Assembly (NCBI GenBank): GCA_021784255.1
Contig: JAJXSZ010000081.1
Span: 1 to 10,506, forward strand
From: Pseudomonadota bacterium
Lineage (GTDB): Bacteria; Pseudomonadota; Alphaproteobacteria; Acetobacterales; Acetobacteraceae
Direction of reading: 5' to 3'
DNA: 10,506 nt
A program made the translations under genes and the position numbers. The notes under the pieces were generated by a model, which was not told the origin of the DNA, did not search any database, and was given only the letters and a program-made list of their open reading frames with translations. Within the stretch, counting starts at the first letter, position 1, and each line of letters starts with the position of its first letter. Shown piece after piece: positions 5,821 to 10,506 of the stretch.

Positions 5821-7840
5821 GCGAAACTCCTGCGCCGCGGCCAAGATAGGCGCGCAGCACTTCCTCGTTGCGACGGACTTCGTCGGCCGGCCCCTCGGCG
5901 ATCTTCTCGCCATGGTCCAGCACGACCACGTTATCGGCGAGCCGCGTCACCACGTCGAGCTTGTGCTCGATGAGCAGGATGGTGAGGCCGAGGCTCTTGA
6001 GGTCCTTGATCTGCTCGGCCAGTTCCAGCGTCTCGTTCGGGTTCATGCCCGCGGTCGGCTCGTCGAGCAGCAGGATCTTCGGCCGCGAGGCGAGCGCGCG
6101 GGCGATCTCGACGCGCCGGCGGTTGGCGTAGGACAGGCCGCTAACGGTCTGCGCGGTGCGCGGCGCGAGGCGGTTGCCGAACAGCGCGATGATGTCCTTC
6201 GCCCACTCCACCGCCCGCTTCTCCTCCGCGCGCGTGCCCGGCGGACGCAGGATCGCGCCGACCGGGCCGGTGGAAAGGCGCGCATGCTCGCCGATCAGCA
6301 CGTTCTCGAGCACGGTGAGGTTGGGGAAGATGCGGATGTTCTGGAACGTGCGCGCGACCCCCTTCTCGAGCACCTTGTGCGGCGCCAGGCCGAGGATCTC
6401 CTCGCCGCGGAACCTGATCGAACCGGACTCCGCCTGCACCAGGCCGGTGATGACGTTGAACAGCGTCGACTTGCCCGAGCCGTTCGGCCCGATCACCGCG
6501 ACGACACCGCCCGACGGCACCACCAGATTGACCTTGTTGAGCGCCACCAGGCCGCCGAAGCGCACCGTCACGTCGCTGACCTCGAGCGCGTTGCCCTGCT
6601 CGACCGTGTAGCGGCCGAGACGTTCCACGCCGATGAAGCCGCCGCGGTGCACCACCGCGTGCTGCGCGTCGAAGTTGAGGTTGGGCGAGCGGCGCACCGC
6701 CGGGATCAGCCCCTCGCGCCGGTACATCATCATCACCACCAGGATGACGCCGAAGATGAGGTCGATCGACTGCACCAGATCGAGCTTGTTGAGGAAGCCG
6801 ATGCCGGTCGCGGTGCCGAGCTCATGGATCCAGTTGGTCAGGTCCTGCAGGAACCAGAACTGCAGCACCGAAAGCACCGTCGCCCCCGCGATCGCGCCCC
6901 AGACCGAGCCCATGCCGCCGAGCACCACCATCACCAGGATCATCGCCGAGACGTTGAAGTTGAACATGTCCGGCGTCGCGGTCTGCAGCTTGGCGATGTA
7001 GAACGTGCCGGCGATGCCCGCGATCGCCGCCCCCGAGGCGAAGGCCAGGAGCTTGAAGTTGACCAGGTTGACGCCCATCGCCGAGGCGCCGATCTCGTCC
7101 TCGCGGATCGCCATCCAGGCGCGCCCGACCCGGCTGTCGCGTAATCGGATCGAGACGAAGGTCAGGATCACGATCAGGACGACGGCGACGTAATAATACG
7201 GTACCGAATTGACCCCGAAACTGTAGCCGAACAGCGACGGCGCCTGGATGCCGTTGAGGCCGGCCGCGCCATTGGTGATCGGATCGGCGTTGAGGAAGAC
7301 GATCGGCACGATCTCACCGAAGCCGAGCGTGACGATCGCCAGGTAGTCGCCCTGCAGCCGCAGCGTCGGGAAGCCGAACAGCACGCCGAACAGCGCGGCC
7401 ACCAGCGCCGAGAGCGGGATGGCGAGCCAGAAGCTGAGCGTGAAGTGCACGACGTCCGCGCCGCCGATGCTCATCTTCTGCACCAGGCCGAGCATCTGCA
7501 ACGGCTCCCAGAAGCCGGACCAGTGCGGCATCACCTGGAAGGCGGTGAACACGCCATAGAGATAGGCGCCGATGGCGAAGAACGCGGCGTAGCCGAGATC
7601 GAGCAGGCCGGCGAAGCCGACGACGATGTTCAGCCCCGTCGCCAGCAGCGCATAGGAGATGGTGGTGGCGATGACATCGACATTCGCCTGGCTCGCCAGC
7701 CCCTGCAGGAACGGCACGCCGGTCAGCGACAGCGCGGGAAAGACCAGCAGCAGGATCAGCAGGCCGACGATGATCGCCGCCTTGCGCTTGCCCCCAGCCT
7801 GGGAGGGCGCCGCGATCGCGCCCGCGGTGGTGGTGCTCAT
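5810..7840 (-). CDS. livM/livG: Fused branched-chain amino acid ABC transporter permease-ATPase (LivM-LivG, 676 aa)
   Basis: This is a single uninterrupted frame combining two Liv subunits that are separate proteins in Escherichia coli. Residues 1 to about 380 are the LivM permease: a short cytoplasmic N-terminus, a first helix at about 22-40, and a series of further helices including the stretch NIVVGFAGLLDLGYAAFFAIGA cut by position (71-92). The permease half also has the conserved FPTLRLQGDYLAIVTLGFGE block (157-176), the ATPase-contacting loop GRAWMAIREDEIGASAMGVN (239-258) and LGGMGSVWGAIAGA (307-320). A linker at about 381-416 leads to the LivG ATPase: Walker A GPNGSGKST 451-459, Q-loop Q500 (ARTFQNIRIF), signature LSYANRRRVEIARAL 569-583, Walker B ILLLDEP 589-595 and switch histidine H626. 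All catalytic motifs are intact. The start at 7840 has GAGG 4 nt upstream and follows the livH stop by 10 nt. A periplasmic loop at about 103-132 is rather long. Confidence 0.94.
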   Translation of the reverse strand: MSTTTAGAIAAPSQAGGKRKAAIIVGLLILLLVFPALSLTGVPFLQGLASQANVDVIATTISYALLATGLNIVVGFAGLLDLGYAAFFAIGAYLYGVFTAFQVMPHWSGFWEPLQMLGLVQKMSIGGADVVHFTLSFWLAIPLSALVAALFGVLFGFPTLRLQGDYLAIVTLGFGEIVPIVFLNADPITNGAAGLNGIQAPSLFGYSFGVNSVPYYYVAVVLIVILTFVSIRLRDSRVGRAWMAIREDEIGASAMGVNLVNFKLLAFASGAAIAGIAGTFYIAKLQTATPDMFNFNVSAMILVMVVLGGMGSVWGAIAGATVLSVLQFWFLQDLTNWIHELGTATGIGFLNKLDLVQSIDLIFGVILVVMMMYRREGLIPAVRRSPNLNFDAQHAVVHRGGFIGVERLGRYTVEQGNALEVSDVTVRFGGLVALNKVNLVVPSGGVVAVIGPNGSGKSTLFNVITGLVQAESGSIRFRGEEILGLAPHKVLEKGVARTFQNIRIFPNLTVLENVLIGEHARLSTGPVGAILRPPGTRAEEKRAVEWAKDIIALFGNRLAPRTAQTVSGLSYANRRRVEIARALASRPKILLLDEPTAGMNPNETLELAEQIKDLKSLGLTILLIEHKLDVVTRLADNVVVLDHGEKIAEGPADEVRRNEEVLRAYLGRGAGVSHAA
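5827..5831 (-). promoter_or_regulatory. Ribosome binding site (AGGAG) for livF
   Basis: AGGAG lies 6 nt before the ATG at 5820, inside the 3' end of the LivM-LivG gene. It decides the livF start and implies translational coupling across the 11-nt overlap. Confidence 0.65.
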
Positions 7841-7850
7841 GAAGCCTCGC

Positions 7851-8780
7851 TCAGGACTTGTTGGGGGCCACGCGCCCGAGCAGCCCGGCGGGGCGGAACA
7901 CGAGCACGAGGATGAGGATGGAGAAGATCACGACCTCGGCCCAGTTGGTGGAGATGAACTGCGAGGTCATGGTCTCGATGATGCCGATCAGCAGCCCCCC
8001 GAGCATGGCGCCGGGAACGTTGCCGATACCGCCCAGCACCGCGGCCGTGAAGGCGCGCAGCCCGGCATCGAAGCCGATGTAGAAGTTGGTGTAGTTATAG
8101 TAGAGCCCGAACACGACCGCGGCCGCGCCTGCCATCGCCGAGCCGAGGAAGAAGGCGGTCAGGACCACCCGGTCCACGTCCACGCCCATCATCCGCGCGG
8201 CCTCGGGGTCCTGCGCGGTGGCGCGCATCGCCTTGCCGAGTTTCGTTGACTGCACGAAATAAGTGAGCCCGATCATCAACACCGCCGAAATCGCCCAGAT
8301 CAGCGGCTGGCGGACATCCATCACCGCGCCGCCGATATGGTATTTCAGCATCGGGATCGGGTTGGGGAAGTTGAACCCCTGCCCGCCGATGAACAGCAGC
8401 ACCGAGTTCGACAGGATGTAGGAGATGCCGATCGTGGTGATCATCTGCGCCGGTCCCTTCACCGAGCGCAGCCGGCGCAGGAAGAAGCGCTCGATGCCCA
8501 TGCCGATGCAGCCGCAGACCGTCATCGTCGCCGCCAGCGCGACCAGCAGCACGCCGACCAGCGGCAGCCCGGTGAGGATCACCGACTGCCCCATGATCCC
8601 CATCGACTGCAGCGCGCCCATGGCGACGAAGGTGCCGACCATGAAGACGCTGAAATGCGCGAAGTTGATCAGTTCGAGGATGCCGTAGACCATCGTGAAT
8701 CCTAGGGCGAGCAGCGAATACATCGCTCCCAGGGTCAATCCGTTGATGGTCTGCTGGACGAAAAGGTCGAAACCCGTCAT
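7851..8780 (-). CDS. livH: Branched-chain amino acid-type ABC transporter permease LivH (309 aa)
   Basis: This is the first inner-membrane permease of the HAAT importer; it forms the channel with the LivM half of the fusion. The start MTGFDLFVQQTINGLTLGAM is canonical for LivH, followed by the conserved YSLLALGFTMVYGILELINFAH region (21-42). The TIGISYILSN block is at 116-125. The ATPase-contacting loop lies at about 182-205 (GKAMRATAQDPEAARMMGVD), and the conserved AAVLGGIGNVPGAMLGG is at 246-262, with a C-terminal RPAGLLGR. About eight membrane helices are expected. The ATG at 8780 is chosen by this homology; the frame is open upstream to 8969 but would run through two hairpins and into the 3' end of livK, which is not credible. 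The ribosome site is weak (GGGA, 9 nt upstream), in keeping with lower expression than livK. Confidence 0.95.
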   Translation of the reverse strand: MTGFDLFVQQTINGLTLGAMYSLLALGFTMVYGILELINFAHFSVFMVGTFVAMGALQSMGIMGQSVILTGLPLVGVLLVALAATMTVCGCIGMGIERFFLRRLRSVKGPAQMITTIGISYILSNSVLLFIGGQGFNFPNPIPMLKYHIGGAVMDVRQPLIWAISAVLMIGLTYFVQSTKLGKAMRATAQDPEAARMMGVDVDRVVLTAFFLGSAMAGAAAVVFGLYYNYTNFYIGFDAGLRAFTAAVLGGIGNVPGAMLGGLLIGIIETMTSQFISTNWAEVVIFSILILVLVFRPAGLLGRVAPNKS

Positions 8781-8809
8781 GTCGGCGTGTCCCGAATAGA
8801 GAACATAAG

Positions 8810-8848
8810 AAAACCGTCGTGGGCGGTAAGCCGTACCGTCCACGACGG
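8810..8848 (-). terminator. Hairpin with TTTT tail between livK and livH (second of a tandem pair)
   Basis: On the minus strand the arm CCGTCGTGGaCGGT pairs with ACCGcCCACGACGG. That gives 13 base pairs with one A/C mismatch around a 7-nt loop, followed at once by TTTT and then C. It has the form of a Rho-independent terminator for transcripts leaving livK, and lies 29 nt before the livH ATG. It may act as a leaky attenuator or protect the 3' end of the livK message. On the plus strand the mismatch becomes a G-U wobble, but no T run follows there, so it would not terminate plus-strand transcripts. Confidence 0.7.
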
Positions 8849-8857
8849 CGGATCGAG

Positions 8858-8892
8858 AAAATGGCCGCCCCCCGGATCGGGGAGGCGGCCAT
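8858..8892 (-). terminator. Hairpin with TTTT tail immediately after livK (first of a tandem pair)
   Basis: Starting 12 nt after the livK stop, the minus strand has ATGGCCGCC pairing with GGCGGCCAT, plus three further G-C pairs beyond one mismatch, closing a 6-nt loop. The last stem base begins a TTTT run that then meets C. It is a GC-rich stem of about 12 pairs in terminator form. Partial read-through would be needed for the remaining Liv genes unless they have their own promoter; I see no convincing promoter in the 126 bp. Confidence 0.72.
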
Positions 8893-8904
8893 CGCGTCGA
8901 GGTC

Positions 8905-10143
8905 TCAGGCCTGCGGTGCCTGGCCGATATAGACGTACTGGGACTCGTCGTTGACGGCCTTCTTGGCATCTCGCTCGATCTTGAAGACCGAGACGATACG
9001 GCTCTTGATGTCGCCGTTGGCGTCGAACGCGACCGGCCCCTGCAGGGTCGGCACCGTGATGGTCAGCAGCGTCGAGCGGATCGAGGCGCGGGTGATCGGC
9101 TTCTTCTCCGCCGCCAGCTGCTTCACCGCGGCGACGATGACCGACGCGGCGTCGTAGGAGGTGATCGCGTAGTCATCCGGCACGATCTTGAAGCGGGTGA
9201 TGTAGCGCTGCGTGAACGCCGCCACCGCGTCCGTGCCCGCGAGGTGCGGCCCGGCGATCGTGCAGTACCAGCCCTCGACAGCGGGGAAGCCGCCGGCGGT
9301 CAGGAAGTCCGCGCCCTGGATGCCGTCGCCACCGCCCTTCATGACGCGCGGGATGATGTCATAGGACTGCTTCGCCAGCTTCGCCCCTGCCTGGGTGACG
9401 CCGCCGTAGTAGAGGCTGTCCGGGCTGAGCGATTTGATCTTGGTCAGGATCGCCGTGTAGTCGGGGTTCTTCGGGTCGAGCTTCTCGTGGCCGAGAACCT
9501 GGATCCCCTTCTTCTTCGCCTGCCCCTCGAACGCGTTGGCGATGCCGACGCCGTAGGCGCCCGAATCGTCGAGGATGAAGATCTTCTTCGCCTTCAGCGT
9601 CTCGGCGAAGAAGTTCGCCATGTTCGGGCCCTGGTAGGCATCCGTCGTGACGGTACGGAAATAAACCGGCGCGTGGTTGTCGGCCGGACGATAGATCGAC
9701 GCGAATTTCGGGTCGGTGATGTCCGGGTTGGTCGAGGACGGGGTGATGGTGATCAGCCCGCCCGCCGAGAGGATCGGGCTCATCGCCTTGCCGACGCCCG
9801 ACATCTCGGGGCCGACGGCGGCGAGGATCGAGGGGTCGGACACCATCTTGCGCGCGTTGATCGCGCCCTGCGCCGGATCGTACTGGCCGGCGGTCGCAGT
9901 GCCGTCGTCGAATTTCTCGTAGGCGAAGGTCACGCCGGGGACGGTGTTGAGCTGGTTCGCTTCGTCGAACGCCATGATCGCGCCGTCGACGACGCGCAGC
10001 GCCGCGGCGGCGTCCGCGCCGGTCAGCGAGGCATCGATTCCGACCTTGACCACGGTTGCCGCGTGGGCGCCGGAGGCGACCCCGAGCGTCGCGGTGGCGG
10101 CAACGCCCGCGGCGACTTTGAAAGTGTTACGACGGGTCAGCAT
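8905..10143 (-). CDS. livK: Periplasmic amino acid-type binding protein LivK (Peripla_BP_6, 412 aa)
   Basis: This is the solute receptor of the HAAT importer, first gene of the operon. It has a signal peptide of about 28 residues: MLTRRNTFK, a hydrophobic alanine-rich core, and AHA before the cut at 28/29. The twin arginines resemble a Tat motif, but the residues after them (N-T-F-K) fit only loosely, so Sec export is as likely. The mature protein begins TVVKVGIDASLTG, the family's first strand and ligand loop. AVGPEMSGVGKAMSPILSAGG at 109-129 and ITPSSTNPDITDP at 133-145 are characteristic of LivJ/LivK-type proteins. KKIFILDDSGAYGVG at 186-200 begins the second lobe. Only one cysteine (C294) is present, so the lobe disulfide of E. 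coli LivJ is absent. I chose the ATG at 10143, with GGGAG 10 nt upstream. The ligand may be a branched-chain or other amino acid, an amide or an aromatic acid; the family is broad. Confidence 0.94.
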   Translation of the reverse strand: MLTRRNTFKVAAGVAATATLGVASGAHAATVVKVGIDASLTGADAAAALRVVDGAIMAFDEANQLNTVPGVTFAYEKFDDGTATAGQYDPAQGAINARKMVSDPSILAAVGPEMSGVGKAMSPILSAGGLITITPSSTNPDITDPKFASIYRPADNHAPVYFRTVTTDAYQGPNMANFFAETLKAKKIFILDDSGAYGVGIANAFEGQAKKKGIQVLGHEKLDPKNPDYTAILTKIKSLSPDSLYYGGVTQAGAKLAKQSYDIIPRVMKGGGDGIQGADFLTAGGFPAVEGWYCTIAGPHLAGTDAVAAFTQRYITRFKIVPDDYAITSYDAASVIVAAVKQLAAEKKPITRASIRSTLLTITVPTLQGPVAFDANGDIKSRIVSVFKIERDAKKAVNDESQYVYIGQAPQA

Positions 10144-10267
10144 ACGGTGAAGTCTCCCTGTTGAAGCTTTGGAGTGGCGTCTCGCACCACGACACTGGCA
10201 CCATGAGGCGGTCATGACCAAAAGGCAAGCCTGCCTCCCGCCCCACGCAGGCACATGTGCGCAGATT
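10144..10267 (-). promoter_or_regulatory. Upstream region of the liv operon with candidate promoter and palindromes
   Basis: These 124 bp separate the mobA-like gene from livK and must hold the operon promoter unless it is read from upstream. A weak sigma-70-like pair is visible on the minus strand: TTGCCT, 17 nt, CATGGT. It overlaps the T tail of a small hairpin. Two perfect 10-bp palindromes, GCACATGTGC (10251-10260) and GGTCATGACC (10210-10219), could be operator half-sites, but no regulator gene is present to link them to. All of this is weak evidence. Confidence 0.35.
10220..10236 (-). terminator. Possible weak terminator of the mobA-like gene
   Basis: The minus strand reads AGGCA-GGCT-TGCCT followed by TTT then GG. 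The stem has only five pairs with a 4-nt loop. It lies about 30 nt after the mobA-like stop, a suitable place for a terminator, but the stem is short and the T run brief. Confidence 0.35.
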
Positions 10268-10506
10268 TCATCCCGCGGTGATTGACCCCGACGCCGCGGA
10301 CAGCGCGGCGGGATCGTTGATGTTGGCGAAGGGATCCGCCGCCCCCTCCGCCGCCTGCCATGCCACGCTGGCGCCACCGAGGCGGGCCAGCAGTGCCCGC
10401 GCCGAGCCGCCCTCGCCTGCCGCCGCGGCAAGCTCGCGCGGGCGCCACAGCGCCACCAGCGGATGCAGCCGCCCGGCCGCGGCAGCGCAGGCCGGCAGCC
10501 TCGCCG
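10268..10506 (-). CDS. mobA: Probable molybdenum cofactor guanylyltransferase MobA, C-terminal fragment
   Basis: This is the last 79 codons of a gene that enters from the right edge; its start is outside the window. The visible residues include GRLHPLVALWRP near the left of the fragment and DPFANINDPAAL near the end. In MobA, the GTP:molybdopterin guanylyltransferase, a GR-HP-xxxLW segment and a C-terminal F-N-[IV]-N-x-P-x-[DA]-L motif occur at these positions. The enzyme attaches GMP to the molybdenum cofactor for enzymes of the DMSO-reductase family. The N-terminal GTP-binding motif, which would settle the call, is not in view. A related nucleotidyltransferase (MobA/MocA superfamily) remains possible. 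It is separated from livK by 124 bp and is probably an independent unit. Confidence 0.68.
   Translation of the reverse strand, partial: ARLPACAAAAGRLHPLVALWRPRELAAAAGEGGSARALLARLGGASVAWQAAEGAADPFANINDPAALSAASGSITAG

Noticed and set aside
5768..7144. A 458-codon plus-strand open frame opposite the LivM-LivG fusion
   Set aside because: Its His/Arg/Asp/Glu-rich composition arises from the complement of the permease-ATPase codons; no independent coding evidence.
8781..8969. In-frame N-terminal extension of livH
   Set aside because: It would pass through both hairpins and into the end of livK, and the added residues resemble no LivH protein. The canonical start is MTGFDLFVQQ at 8780.
8905..10143. 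A firm twin-arginine (Tat) export call for LivK
   Set aside because: The arginines are present but the following residues deviate from the SRRxFLK consensus, and a standard AxA Sec cleavage site is present. Only the ambiguity is noted.
10212..10448. A 78-codon minus-strand open frame overlapping the mobA end
   Set aside because: It is Gly/Arg-rich and in a different frame from the MobA-like sequence, whose conserved C-terminal motif is clearly readable.
1..10506. CRISPR arrays, insertion sequences, tRNA or rRNA genes
   Set aside because: I found no regularly spaced direct repeats, transposase-like proteins, terminal inverted repeats or recognisable structural RNA sequence in the window.

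Overview
This is a GC-rich window with strong third-position G/C bias. Every credible gene is on the minus strand, so transcription runs from position 10506 toward position 1. The protein styles suggest an alphaproteobacterium, possibly Rhodospirillales/Acetobacteraceae or Rhizobiales. These include a LivM-LivG fusion, a LivF P-loop reading GGNACGKST, and dense ABC-transporter operons with start/stop overlaps. That placement is inference from protein character; no rRNA or other phylogenetic marker is present.

In transcription order, the window opens with the 3' end of a probable mobA (molybdenum cofactor guanylyltransferase, 10268-10506). A 124-bp intergenic region follows, holding a small terminator-like hairpin and two perfect 10-bp palindromes. 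Next comes a complete branched-chain-amino-acid-type (HAAT/Liv) ABC importer: the periplasmic binding protein livK (8905-10143), the permease livH (7851-8780), a natural fusion of the second permease and first ATPase (LivM-LivG, 5810-7840), and the second ATPase livF (5050-5820). The livK-livH gap contains two consecutive strong hairpins, each followed by TTTT on the coding strand. This looks like a tandem attenuator or mRNA-stabilising arrangement that would let the binding protein be made in excess over the membrane parts.

A second importer, of the peptide/nickel (Opp/Dpp) family, begins 68 bp after livF: a binding protein (3461-4981), a DppB-like permease (2500-3444) and a DppC-like permease (1616-2503). 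No DppD/DppF-type ATPase gene is present. The next genes are instead a zinc alcohol dehydrogenase (482-1543) and, overlapping it by one base (TGATG), a zinc-free MDR/CurA-like NADP-dependent oxidoreductase that runs off the left edge (1-482).

Spacings from livH to the last gene are short or overlapping and no clear terminator is visible between them, so the eight genes from livK to the oxidoreductase may form one long transcription unit. It would combine uptake of amino-acid-like and peptide-like solutes with two dehydrogenases. The actual substrates cannot be read from the sequence. I see no insertion sequences, CRISPR arrays, tRNA or rRNA genes. The most unusual points are the LivM-LivG fusion, the tandem hairpins after livK, and the ATPase-less peptide transporter placed between a Liv operon and two dehydrogenases. 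I do not see convincing evidence of an entirely new system.
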